NCBI GenBank assembly: GCA_051453625.1
Contig: JBOZIK010000001.1
Location: 150,369,939-150,433,938 of the forward strand
Source: Welwitschia mirabilis
Lineage: Eukaryota; Gnetophyta; Gnetopsida; Welwitschiales
Length of the DNA stretch: 64,000 bases
Direction of reading: 5' to 3'
Positions 12,180 to 24,270 of the stretch are shown piece after piece; positions within the stretch are counted from its first letter, which is position 1, and every line of letters starts with the position of its first letter. Below the pieces are notes generated by a model. The model was not told where the DNA came from, did no database searches, and worked only from the letters and a program-made list of their open reading frames with translations. The translations under genes and the position numbers were made by a program.

Positions 12180-13200
12180 TGTAGGATCTGACTAATGAAT
12201 CCTTGAAGAAAAGTTATTCCTCCCGTTGGTATTACATCACTAGCTAATGCAATTAATAACATAGTGAATTAGTTACAAGAGCGAAATAATGTTAGAAATG
12301 ATATAGAAATATCTAAAAAATTGATTATTTAATCCAACTAAATAAACTCTTTAGTTTTCAAGGGATAAGATAATGCAGCTAAGAATGAAGTATGGTTAGT
12401 ATCCATATCAAGAGAATTAGAAATATTTAATTTTACTTCAAAATAGAAGACTATCTTATGAAATCATCAACTGAAAAAAGGTGTAGTACTATAATGGAAA
12501 GAATAGAAGATAAGACCCCAATTTCTAAATCAACTATATTAAAAAATATTTAAGGATAGATTTTAGGCTATGTAGATATTATAATTTTATAAAAATGTAA
12601 ATCAAAACTAGTTATATAGTCTTAAGTAAGGATTTATAATGGTGTCTCAAGATGACAATAAATTAATGAAGCTATGAAGGTATATTTCAAAAATAACTAG
12701 AAGTAAGGCAATGAAGGTAAGTAGATTAGTGATAAGTTTATAATCATATGATTTAAAATAATGTTAGGATTTTTTAAGAAAGTACTTCAAATACTAGAAA
12801 ACTCTAGAATTAGTAAAGAACCATGTATCATCAGTAAGAACATGAAAGAAATAAAAAGGATAGTTTAAGATAATATATAGACGCAGTTATGAAAAAGGCC
12901 ATTACTTAAGCATCTAAGACTAGGTATGAATACTAACAAATTTGACATGACTAGGGATAATGTATTGAATTCCTAGGATTCCTTAAGAAAGGATAGATCT
13001 TTAAGATCATCAATAGCAGAACCTTTATTAAGAAATAAATTAAAAATTTTAGAGGAATAGGATATTATAATTATGGATGTCCTCATATGGTTAGAAGTAA
13101 TCCTTAAGAAAAAAAAGAGAGTAAAAAACTTAAACAATGTTAAAAACTTATATGCCTTAATTAATAGCAAAGAAATTCAACCTAAAACAATATTTAAAGC
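12180..13200 (+). pseudogene. gag: gag of gypsy copy 1 (capsid and zinc-knuckle relics)
   Basis: Gag forms the retroelement particle and binds its RNA. Broken reading frames recover FSFQG (12348-12365), a WLVSISRELE segment (about 12390-12420) and HQLKKGVVL, all typical of the retrotrans-gag region of plant chromoviruses. A zinc knuckle lies at 13063-13105: the spacing fits CX2CX3HX4C as in plant gypsy Gag proteins, but the first two Cys read as Tyr. Many TAA/TAG codons sit where Gln would be expected. The frame opens soon after the primer site. From about 12272 onward it aligns with gag copies 2 and 3, while the N-terminal part before that exists only here. Confidence 0.7.
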
Positions 13201-13209
13201 CACAAAAGT

Positions 13210-13480
13210 ACACTAATAGCCCTCTTTATAAAACTTTTTTAATTCTAGAAGTCTTTATTCCAAAAACTATTTCTTATGATTAATAATAGAAATTAATTAG
13301 AAGTGAAACTTTTAGATTATAATGAAATTAGAATTAATGGTAAAAATCATATATGTAATTTAGACATTAATGGTCATATGTTTCAAGTGTAACTTGTAGT
13401 TTTAAAATTGGAATTCTTCGATATCATTCTAGATGTGAATTGACTATAAAAAAAATAAGGCTTAAATAGACTTATAATTT
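13210..13480 (+). pseudogene. Aspartic protease relic of gypsy copy 1
   Basis: The protease would cut the Gag-Pol polyprotein. The segment DINGHMFQV at about 13360-13390, then a stretch resembling the VLELEDFDVILGMDWL region (about 13400-13450), identifies it. Upstream, at 13241-13261, the place of the DSGAT catalytic loop reads NSRSL, so the catalytic Asp is replaced by Asn. Copy 2 has the same domain at 37240-37470. Confidence 0.6.
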
Positions 13481-13689
13481 AAAAATCTTAAAGTTTTAGA
13501 TTCTAGAAATAAGATAATCTATTTGCCAATTAAGCTTAATCCTAATATATGGAATCTAATTTAAGTTAAGTAGCTAAAAAAGTAAATTTAGAAGAATAAA
13601 GGCTTTTGGCTTAGTAAAAATACTTATCTTCTTTATAACTTTATCTAATTATTTTAGAAATTTTAATAGTATAGAATTATATGAATGTG

Positions 13690-14420
13690 TTTCTAGATGA
13701 ATTACTAGGATGCCATCCTAGTAGGAGAGATGATTTTGAAATACCTTTAAAATGTGGTGCAAAATCCATATCTAAAGCCTCTTACATAATGTCTTTACTT
13801 AAGTTAACATAATTAAAATCATAGCTAAAAACATTACTAGATAAGGGTCTAATTAGGCCAAACATATCTTCATAGGATTCAATAGTCTTATTTGTCAAAA
13901 GTATTAATGGAAGACTAAGGCTTTGTATAGATTATAAAATGCTAAAATAAATGATGATTAATAGTATCTATTTTGTACTAAGAGTAGAATACTTGTTTGA
14001 TAAGCTAAAATATGTAAAAATATTCTCTAAGATAGATCTTAAATCAAGGTATTATTAGCTTCTAATTAAGGAAGAAAATATTTTGAAAACTACTTTTAAA
14101 ATGTGGTGTATACATTTTAAATTCAAAATTATTCCTTTTGATCTCACTAATGATCTAACATTATTTATGGCAGTAATAAATAATATATTTAAAAAAAACC
14201 CAAATGAATTTGTGGTTGTTTTTATTAATGATGTAATAGTTTACTCTTTAATAAAGAAATCCCATAAGTAACGTCTAATAATAGTGTTAAATACCTTAAG
14301 AAGAAATCATATTTATAAATATCCTGAAAGTTGATCTTTAGCTATTAAAAATTGAACTTTTGGATCATGTAATATTAGAAGAAGGAGTTAGTATAGACTA
14401 TGATTAGGTTTAAGTAGTGG
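13690..14420 (+). pseudogene. Reverse transcriptase relic of gypsy copy 1
   Basis: Ordered RT motifs are easy to read across stops and frameshifts: DDFEIPLKCG, ISKASYIMS, LLDKGLIRP, GRLRLCIDY, IFSKIDLKS and FKIIPFDLTN. The active-site motif, normally F-I-D-D-I-x-V-Y-S, reads FINDVIVYS at 14221-14247, so one catalytic Asp is Asn. The longest open piece is 14083-14271. The enzyme would have copied element RNA into DNA inside the particle. Gypsy copy 2 shares the Asp-to-Asn change. Confidence 0.8.
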
Positions 14421-14539
14421 TGGATTAACCTAGAGCAAAATTAATAATAGAAGTAACAAGTTTTCTTAGTCTTACAAGTTCTTATATAATGTTTATTGAT
14501 AGTTTTTCTATAATTATTATTCCTGTAACATCTCTATTA

Positions 14540-15000
14540 AGAAATGATAAAAAATTTGTATGAAATGCTTAATGTGAAGAATATTTTTAAATATTAAACC
14601 AACCCTTACTTTTGTTACTCTATTAAATATGTTAAAAGTAGGGAAACCTTATATAGTTTATCCTAATGCATAAGAAGAAGAAATAGTAGTAGTTTTAATA
14701 TTAAAAGATAAGGTTATTATATATGCCTCTAAAATATTAAATAATTATGAAAGAAATTATTTAGTCCATGATCTATAATTAGCTACAATCATCTAGACAC
14801 TAAAAAGTTAGAGACATTACCTTTATAAAGAGCCTATAGAAATATAAATAGATCATAAGAGTTTTAAGTATATTCATACCTAACCCAATATGAACCTTAG
14901 CCAAAGAAGATGAGGAGAGTTTTTATAAGACTAGGATATAACAGTAGCATTTCATGTACATAAAACAAACGTAGTAACAAATTCTTTAAGTAGAAGAACA
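14540..15000 (+). pseudogene. RNase H relic of gypsy copy 1
   Basis: Recognisable blocks are VIIYASKILNNYERNY, RHYLYKEPIEI, DHKSFKYIHT and a NVVTNSLSRR-type end, in the order and spacing of plant Ty3/gypsy RNase H. In-frame stops interrupt it. It follows RT directly and precedes integrase, the gene order of Ty3/gypsy. Confidence 0.72.
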
Positions 15001-15049
15001 TATACAATCCATAACCTAATGATAAACACAAATTTTTATATAATGATAT

Positions 15050-15900
15050 TTAATGCTCAACAAAGTTGTGCTTTATATAAAAAGATTAGAAAAGAAGAAA
15101 TTAAAGGGTTTAATACCTCTAAAATATATTTAATAAACCATTGAGATAATACTAAGGTATCTAATATTGAGCATGTCAAGAAGATGATTTTTTATGATAT
15201 TCATATAAACAAGTCCTCTACCCACTTAAGAGTTAACAAAATGTGTATAAATATAAAGCAATACTATTGGTGGCTAGGAATAAAATTCAAAATTTCCAAA
15301 TACATCATAAAATGTATAATTTATTAATTAGTAAAAGTAGAGCATAAACCCTCAGTAGAAATCTTATATTTTCACAAAGTATTAGAATGGAAATGGAAGA
15401 CTATTAAAATGCATTTTATTATAGGTTTACCTAGATAAAAGGAAGTATTTGATGCTATAATGGTGATAAAAAGTGCTTAATTTTAGTTAATCAAAACTAT
15501 ATTTTTATTTGAAATAATTTCAAAAGAATATATAAAAACAATAGTGCATATTTATGGAATTCCTAAAGTAATTATTGTAGAAAGAAAGAGAAAATTTACA
15601 TCTACGTTTTAGATAGCATTCATGAGGAGCTTAGTTCTAAATTAAAGTTATGTTTAGCCTTCTATAATTAAATTAATAAAAAAAGAAATAACCAATTATA
15701 TTTTAGAATATCTACTTAGATTAGTAATATTAGATTTTGGTGGATCTAAGATAGATTATTTAGCCTTCTTTGAGTTTACCTATAATAATAGTTACTAAGA
15801 ATCCATAAGGTATAAACTATTTAAATCTCTTTATGGAAGAATTTGTAGAATGTTAACGTATTGATTTAGTTTAACTAATAAGAAGTTATTAAAGGTTTCA
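15050..15900 (+). pseudogene. Integrase relic of gypsy copy 1
   Basis: The zinc-binding N-terminal part keeps YYWWLGIK, KCIIY and KVEHKP. The catalytic core begins WKWKTIKMHFIIGLPR near 15390-15437, where the usual MDF Asp is His. The second catalytic position reads IVERKRKFTS, with Glu for Asp. Integrase would insert the DNA copy. It is clearly inactive. Confidence 0.72.
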
Positions 15901-16089
15901 ATTATTTTATAAGTGGAAGAAAAAGATGGGCTCATTAGGTAGAAGCTATAGAAAGTAAATGATGGGCAAGCCAAATAAACAAATAGGAAGAGAAGGAATG
16001 TATAACTTTAAAAAGGATACCATGTTTTTCTTAATACATTTCATTTTTCTTATAAGGAAAATTTAATAATAAGATGTATAGGACCATTT

Positions 16090-16400
16090 TAGATGATAAA
16101 AAAGGTTGGTCTTATGGCTAAGAGCTAACTCTATCACTATAATTATTAGCACTTATAATGTCTTCCATGTCTTTTTATAAGGAAATTCATATCTCATGTT
16201 ACATAAATAATTATTATATAAGATGTGAATATTCAATCTAATTGTATATTTGAATCTCATGTAGTTAGCAATTTGGATAAAAATCAAGTTGAATTCAAAG
16301 TGAGAAAAATTCAATTGTATAAAATGCAATGATTAGGTTAAACAAAAGTAGGAGAAATTTGGAAATATAAAATAGATATTTTATAGTGAAAACTTAAACT
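16090..16400 (+). pseudogene. Integrase C-terminus and chromodomain-like tail of gypsy copy 1
   Basis: YNVFHV at about 16155-16172 matches the conserved linker before the chromodomain. The next about 200 bp keep a pattern resembling ILDRK...RKIPLxKVxW...ATWE with many losses. This points to a chromovirus, whose chromodomain guides insertion into heterochromatin. The identification rests on position and weak similarity. Confidence 0.45.
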
Positions 16401-16429
16401 TTTTGTAATTTTTCAAGAGGAAACTTCTT

Positions 16430-16442
16430 AAGGAGGAGAGAA
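16430..16442 (+). promoter_or_regulatory. Polypurine tract of gypsy copy 1
   Basis: AAGGAGGAGAGAA directly precedes the LTR2 start. Copy 2 has AAGGAGGAAAG at 40276-40286 directly before LTR3. Polypurine tracts prime plus-strand DNA synthesis. Confidence 0.7.
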
Positions 16443-18058
16443 TTATTACATCCATACTCATAAGACAAAGGAAGAATGATCTTTGACATAAATTCATCAT
16501 GGAGGAAAAAACTAGTTAATTAATAAAGATAGTGTTTTCTTCTATGAAAATGATTTTATTTTTTTGAAGTTTCAAAGATAGAAACCTAGAGTTAAATCGT
16601 TTTTTTCATAAGTAAATTTTTTCAAATTATTTTATTTTCAAAAGGTCAAGTGTAAGAAGGAGGGATTTAGCAAACATCATGTGATCTCTTATAAAAGTAA
16701 TACCACATTAACTCTCTTTATAAATATGTTGAATCTTAAAAACCTTGTCCCCTTTTCTTTTATGCTTAGGAATTTCTTTATCTTTTGAATTTTGTAACTC
16801 CAGAAGAAGTCTCTTAGACCTTAATAACTATACTTTTTCTTCTTTTTTAGGTATAGTTCTAATATTTCTATTCTTGTAAATTTTACCTACTTTTCTATAA
16901 TCCTTTCTTATTCTTGGTTATTTGTTTATTCTAAAAATTTTTGTGTGTTTCAAATATAAAAATTCTAGGATAATTATTTTGGGCTCTGAAGTAAAGATGA
17001 GATTTATGCCTTAATTATTAAATTATAAAATTAAAAATCTCAACAAGATAACTTAGTGGTGTCAATGTTAGAGGAGAAACCATTTGTTGGAATTCCATTG
17101 GTATAGAACCAAGCTATCATAAAGAGTAGGAAAAAATATGCAAAACAAATGAATGAACTCCATCCTACTAAAGGTACATTTGTGTTGCTAAAGCTATAAA
17201 ACTAACTAAACATAAATTTATGTTAATCAAAATGATCACCTTCTCATTTTATAACTTTTGGGGTTTTCTCCTCTTGTTTATATTCTATATACCTTTGAAT
17301 CTGCTTCAAATCCTCTTCCCTTACCTCATCCACACTGAGAACTATGTTTTTCGTAGTTCTCATCCATATTATTTTGTTATAGGTACAAAGGTTGCATAAG
17401 AATTTGACTATCTAAAATTTTAAAAAATAAACTACTATATTCTCCTAAATTTTGAGTTCCTACAAACATCAAATGTTATATGCATGACATTCTACTATAA
17501 ATGGTTAAAAAATTATTATATGGCTAACTTTGTAATGCCCCTATACTTGTAGACTTGTTCTAAAAAACTATAAATCTATAGTGCATTTTGTAGAGTGTTA
17601 TTATGTTATGTTAATGGACGTCTTACATTGTCCCTTACTAGAAATGCTTTATTTTGTGTATCGTTATTTCACTAGAATGTTTTATTATTCATATAAAAAG
17701 ATAAAAAAAATTTTAATTCATTTGATTTTTTTTAACCTCCCCTTTTATAAGTTCTTAAACACCTCGCATTACCACCCCCCACATTCAAATTTCTTAACCC
17801 ATCCTTGAAAGCTATTAATATTCCTCACAAAGTTTTCAAATACTCCTATTCTTTCCTCCAAATTTCTCAAATCCCCTTCCCTTTAAATTCATAAACCCCT
17901 TTCTCCCTCAAAGTTCTCAACACTATCAACCCCCAAATTTTTTACCCTTTCCTCTTCCTTCTAAAGTTATCAAATCCCTCCACAGTTTTTCCCTAAGATT
18001 ATTAATCTCCTCAAATTTCTCAATTCCCTACCCTAGCTTCTCAATCCCTCCCTAACAA

Positions 18059-18941
18059 NNNNNNNNNNNNNNNNNNNNNNNNNNNNNNNNNNNNNNNNNN
18101 NNNNNNNNNNNNNNNNNNNNNNNNNNNNNNNNNNNNNNNNNNNNNNNNNNNNNNNNNNNNNNNNNNNNNNNNNNNNNNNNNNNNNNNNNNNNNNNNNNNN
18201 NNNNNNNNNNNNNNNNNNNNNNNNNNNNNNNNNNNNNNNNNNNNNNNNNNNNNNNNNNNNNNNNNNNNNNNNNNNNNNNNNNNNNNNNNNNNNNNNNNNN
18301 NNNNNNNNNNNNNNNNNNNNNNNNNNNNNNNNNNNNNNNNNNNNNNNNNNNNNNNNNNNNNNNNNNNNNNNNNNNNNNNNNNNNNNNNNNNNNNNNNNNN
18401 NNNNNNNNNNNNNNNNNNNNNNNNNNNNNNNNNNNNNNNNNNNNNNNNNNNNNNNNNNNNNNNNNNNNNNNNNNNNNNNNNNNNNNNNNNNNNNNNNNNN
18501 NNNNNNNNNNNNNNNNNNNNNNNNNNNNNNNNNNNNNNNNNNNNNNNNNNNNNNNNNNNNNNNNNNNNNNNNNNNNNNNNNNNNNNNNNNNNNNNNNNNN
18601 NNNNNNNNNNNNNNNNNNNNNNNNNNNNNNNNNNNNNNNNNNNNNNNNNNNNNNNNNNNNNNNNNNNNNNNNNNNNNNNNNNNNNNNNNNNNNNNNNNNN
18701 NNNNNNNNNNNNNNNNNNNNNNNNNNNNNNNNNNNNNNNNNNNNNNNNNNNNNNNNNNNNNNNNNNNNNNNNNNNNNNNNNNNNNNNNNNNNNNNNNNNN
18801 NNNNNNNNNNNNNNNNNNNNNNNNNNNNNNNNNNNNNNNNNNNNNNNNNNNNNNNNNNNNNNNNNNNNNNNNNNNNNNNNNNNNNNNNNNNNNNNNNNNN
18901 NNNNNNNNNNNNNNNNNNNNNNNNNNNNNNNNNNNNNNNNN
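18059..18941. other. Assembly gap (883 N)
   Basis: Unknown bases. The long open frame spanning this region is an artefact of the Ns. Confidence 0.99.
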
Positions 18942-19276
18942 AAATCTAGTTATCAATTAAGCCAAGACCTATTATATTAAATTTGAGTAAATAAAAGCAA
19001 CAAAAAGGAAAGTTAGAAGAAATAATGCTTTTGGCTTAATAAAGTAGCTATCTTCCTTATAATATTAGCTAAAAATTTTAGAAGTTTAGTAATATAGGAG
19101 TATATGGATGTGTTTCTAGATTAATTACTAAGATGTACTCCTACTAAAAGAGATTAGTTTGAAATACCTTTAAAACCTAGTATAGAATTCATGTCTAAAG
19201 CTCCTTATAAAATATCTCTAGTTTGGTTAGTAGAATTAAAAGCACAACTAACATTATATAAATTATACAATGCTAA
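18942..19276 (+). pseudogene. Misplaced or duplicated pol fragment (protease-RT linker)
   Basis: It differs from 37500-37835 at about nine positions by eye, roughly 97 percent identity, while other parallel copies in the window are nearer 70-80 percent. It ends exactly where copy 2 has an RT deletion (ATACAATGCTAAA) and shares that deletion. It lies in the middle of an LTR, next to the gap, where it does not belong. See the finding on the gap. Confidence 0.7.
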
Positions 19277-20354
19277 ATTATCAAAATTATCATCAAAATG
19301 ATATAAAAGGATTAATATTAGTAATATTTGATTTTTATTATAAGTGTAGCCATTGATTTAACCTTTATTACCCTATTAAACTTTTCTAAAATAGCTTTCA
19401 AAACTATCTAAACATCTAGAGTAATCATTAAAAGCATAAAATAATATTTAAGAATGATTCTAGTGATTTTTCTTCTTGTATAGGCAATATATAGTTTTAT
19501 TATACTATTTATAGGTTAGAATTTATATCTTATAATGTCTTTTCAAGAAAACTTAGTAGTTAGCATGTAATTTATTATTTTAAGTTTGTCCTATCTATAG
19601 GTTTTTTTGAATGGACTATAAAATATAATATTTAACTTCTTTTTTTCTCTATTGATTAGTATCATATCTAAATATAACCCTATTAGCTACTATTATAGTT
19701 ATTTAGGTTTTAAGATAATTAAAAATGGCAACATTAGCAACCTCATGAGTTTAGAGTATAAAAATGTATTTCTAGATTAGTTAGTTTTGTTATATTAATT
19801 ATTACCTTAAAAATGATAAATTTAGTTTTTTTTGGCTCTTTCAATTATTGGGTACATAGTTATGATTTGTTTGCATAATAATATTTAGTTTCTATAATGA
19901 TTTATATTTATATTTAGGCCTATTTTATGTTAAATGAATGTTATTCTATTAATCTATTTCAAACCAAGTTAGAATATTTAATCCTAAAAATATTTAAATA
20001 CTATAAAAATTCTCTTTCTCTATATATGTTGTAGTTATAAAGAAGTGGGATTTGAATATAATATACTATTGTGATCTATTTAATATAAGTTAATAGATTT
20101 TAAATGCATTTCTAAAGCTATTTATTTTAATAGTTGTAGTCTATCGTTTTAAGAGAGTTTTGTAATAAATGAAATAGAGGAAATATTATCTTAATTAAAC
20201 TAAACAAGCTCTTTTAGATTTAATTTTAGAAGGTCATGAATCTTGGAGGCTAAAATAGAAGGATAAAAGTGGACTTAATCATAAAAATAAATACTTAAGT
20301 AAGTTATAGGAAAAACATTTAAAGCTAACCAAGAAATGTACTCATGATAAAATA

Positions 20355-20760
20355 GAGAAACATAATGTCCTTTAATTTCATTAATTGTCTTATAAGCTAT
20401 GACTTAAATTAGTGAATGTATTCTTTATTGAGATGTAATTCTTTAATTAGAAATAGAAATAATCAGTTCCTTTATTTTCATAAATGCTTTTATAAGCTCC
20501 AGCTTTAAGTATAAAACATGGATTATAAAAGATGTAATTCCCTAAAAAAAATAGAAAACCTTTATCTACTTTACTTTCATGAATGCTCTTGTAAGCTATA
20601 GCTATAAATAAACTATGAATTTAGTAGAGATGGAGTTCCATAACTTAAAAATGAGGAGTCATCACATTTTTTACTAGCAAAGATGCTCTTGTCATCTCTA
20701 ATTTCAAGTAATAAGTATGGATTTAGTAGAGATCTATTTTCTTAATGAAGTATTTTAATA
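20355..20760 (+). repeat. Tandem units of about 100 bp in LTR2
   Basis: Same array as in LTR1, with ATGAATGCTCTTGTAAGCTA-like blocks repeated about four times. It is more diverged than in LTR1. Confidence 0.65.
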
Positions 20761-23700
20761 GATTAAATTACTCTAAGTAGAAAATTTGAAACAGATCTTA
20801 AGAGTAAGAAATCACTCTTTTAAAGGAAGCTTAATGCATGTATTACTGCAAAACGTAATAATAGTTTAAAATAAGAAAGATTCTGATCACTTAAGAACTT
20901 ATATTTTAAGTATCTTTATAAATGATTAATAAATAATTATGTAGATTTGTAATGCTATTACTATATATTTCACACTTTATCAAATAATATTAATTCAAAT
21001 AATGAATTTACTTAAATTTTATGAGGGTTGGGTTTATGACAACTTATTTTCCACTATATTTGTATTTGCCATTAATAAGGCATAGATTATAAGAAAAAAA
21101 GGGAGAAGAATAGGACAAAATTCCTCTCAATTGACACTTAATCTGCATCTTTAGTTAGTAGTCTTTATGGACTTATTATTCATAGAACTTATTTTAAGAG
21201 TATTTCTACCTAATGTTATACTCTTAGTTTAAAGTTAAAATCACTTATTTCATCATGAATAAACTTCAAGTGGAGGTTGTTTATTTGTTCCTCTTAGTAC
21301 TTTAAATAATTTCTTAATTTTTTAATCATTGGAAAAACTAATATTATTGGCCTAGAATTTTTGTTTCATGATGCACAATTATTTAAAATGCTTTTTATGA
21401 TGTTTAAAGTGATACTAAACTAGTTGATAATGTTCTTAACTTATTATAAATTCTTTTTGTGCATGTTCTAAGATTCATTTATTTCATTTCTTTTGTGGGT
21501 GATCATCAAGTATGATAAAGAACATTTATAACCTTTACATTAAAGCACTTAACAAAATCAATAATGGATTATATCCAAAATATTTTGTAAGAAAAATAGA
21601 AATAAGGAAGAAATTAATTTCCATTGAGGGTTTAGGTTTATCTATGGAACCACTATAAATCTTTATGTTTAAGCTAATTACATATCTTCTTGTAGTTTAT
21701 TCCTTTGAAGTTTTTCATTCCATAATTTGTTATTTGTTTATTCTTATCATTTAATTAGTCTGAATTAGTTTACATTGCTAAAGTATTTCCATTGAATACT
21801 TATTTATAATGCCTCCTCAAAAGATTCATTAAAGATTTAAGTAAAATTTACCTTACATAAGCCTATATAAACATAACCTTTACATGCATAAAGAGTAGAC
21901 ACTATGATCATTTTTTATGTTTTTGAGAGTAAGTACAACACTAGAAAGGGAAAGCCATCTTAGTAAGCTATAGTTCTTTATCACTTAGATGTTAAGTTTC
22001 TAAATTACATCTACTATAGAGAATTTATTCATAGCTATAAGAGAAAATTCTCAACTTTTCTAATTAGTCCTCTAAATAAGAGAAGTTAACTTAGTCCTTT
22101 AGTTAATAAATTAATAGATGGTATTAAACATTTCACTCCTAAGTAAATGAAACCTACATTAGTAAATTCATACATCATCCTGACTTTATTTTTATCTAAA
22201 ATTTTACTATTTACTTATGATCTTAATTATTTAAGAATTTGAATTCCTTATTCTTTTGTAACTAGGTAACAAATAAAGTTTTCATTTGCTGGTTAACTTA
22301 TTTTTTTGAGCTCTATTGCTATTTTAAATAATTATGTTAATCAATTAATTAATTAATTTCATTATATTTATAGTGTTTTATGTACCTCGTCTAATCCTAT
22401 AAATCTTTTTCCCTTTTCGATCTTCTCCTAATCCTTGTTTACTATTATCTGAGTAAATATGACTAGTTATTCCTAGACTTGATACATGTCCTTATGTTAT
22501 TTTCATAACAAGTTCTTTATTTTATAGCTTGAAAAAAGAGGTTTTGCATGAGCTTCTAGTATTCCCTTTTATTATCTTTTTATCACCTATGATGGATTCT
22601 ATATCTTTAGCATCTGTATGTTTTCTTTTTTTTATTTTAGCAAGCTTTTATATAATGTTTTTATATTTTTCATCTATGTATGCTTTAAAAATAGATATTT
22701 ACATAGAAGTTATGTAATTAATCCATTTATATAACATCATTATGCTATGAATAAGTGGAGTCTATTTTGAATTTGCTAATATTTATTTATTATGGGAATT
22801 ATAAAAGTATTTTGCATGCTCTAGATATTAGTAGTACAAATTTTTGTGTATTTCATGTACACGTGTATTAAAGAAAAGCAAATTATTTCTTAAAAATTTA
22901 AAGAAGCATTTATTCCTCTACACAGCATGGTCAACTCATCCAAGGTTAGTTCCTTCTTATGCTAATTGATATTCTTATTTAATATACCCTTAATCCAATT
23001 TTTAAAATGCTTTTTTAGATTTTATTGTAGAATTTGTTTGACTATATTACTTTAAAATTAGATTAACTTGTAAGAAAAAAAATATAAAAGTTTCATATTA
23101 TCTTCTAATGCAAAAATAAAGCTTCATTTTATGTTTTTATTTCTAATGATGAAGGTATCAATTAATAATAGCTTACTTCTCACATGATCAAAGGGCTTTA
23201 TTGTAACTAAGATGGTTTACACAATAGTCTACTGTACTTTTTTGAATAATAAACATGAAAAGTAGTTTGCGTTTTACTTTATCTAGTGACTTAAGGGTTC
23301 TTAACAAATGGGTATGTTTCATAACTTGCATCAATTATTTCTTCATATTTAAAATGTTTGATCAATTAGAAAGTAAGCTTCATATACTACTTGAAAGTAC
23401 CATTTGACCTTTATGCTTAAGAAAATATCAAATCATTAGAAAAGAAAAAGATCTTAGTGAGGCCTCAATATTTAAAGTAGTATAAAGGCATTTATTTTTA
23501 GATTCTTAATATAAAGCTTATCAGAGATTTTTATGTATAAGATTTAAGATTTTTAAATTATTTTGACTTGCTCATACATCTTATGAAAATAACTAATATG
23601 ATTTTGTAAAACCACTGTTATGCATTAGTTTTTTTTGTTAACTAAATAACATGTTGATTTTGGTAAAGTAAAAAAGAATAGTACCAAACTATAGAAGTTT

Positions 23701-24214
23701 AAATAATATGAACACCACTTGATAAAGGTATTGCTTTAATAAATTAGAAATAGATTAAAACTTATTTAAATCATGAAATATTAGATATTTTATATGGAAA
23801 ATTATAATGGATAGACTTAATTGTTGGTTATTTATTCTAGATTTTATTCCTTTTAAATACCTTCTTTTCATTAGGAAAATGTTACACCAAAAAATGCTTT
23901 TTAACTCTCATTTTTTAAATGATAAGAAATTAATTTATGGATATCATAAATAATGTCTGACATGTTATGCCTTTTGAAATGCATCAATCATTTGACTATT
24001 TTTTCTAATTTATACAAAAGATTATCTTTTTTCTTTATTCTTTATTATTGTTTATGTCTTTTACCATTCTATTAGATGTTAAATATGTTTTAAAAGAATT
24101 TATTTTTATAAGAGATTTATCATGTAAGTCTACTAGTTTTAAAACATAACATGGCGATAGATTAGTAAAGATGTTGTGATGGTTTTAAATGAGGCTTTTT
24201 AAAGGCAAAACTTG

Positions 24215-24270
24215 AACATGCATGTTGGTGTAATGGTAATATTCATAGTTCAAATTAATGTAGAATTATA
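24215..24270 (+). other. Conserved tRNA-like patch within X
   Basis: TTGGTGTAATGGTAAT resembles a pol III A box, and AGTTCAAATTAATG a weak B box only about 25 bp later. The patch and its left neighbour (GATGTTGTGATGGTTTTAAA) are kept in X copy 2 near 53770-53870. The box spacing is too short for a tRNA, so this is a weak SINE-relic suggestion. Confidence 0.2.

Larger units (their letters stand above)
16443..21041 (+). mobile_element. Gypsy LTR2 (3' LTR of copy 1), broken by an assembly gap
   Basis: 16443-18058 aligns with the first half of LTR1 and 19277-21041 with the second half. By comparison with LTR1 only about 180 bp should be missing between them. The assembly instead has 883 unknown bases plus 335 bp of pol-like sequence. 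The LTR ends TTATGACA and is followed by ACTTA. Confidence 0.78.

Noticed and set aside
18033-18956. Long open frame across the gap
   Set aside because: It consists of unknown bases; only a few residues at each end are real.
22529-22717. Hydrophobic open frame of 62 codons in X copy 1
   Set aside because: The matching part of X copy 2 (about 52160-52330) has stops and frameshifts; a random frame in T-rich DNA is likely.
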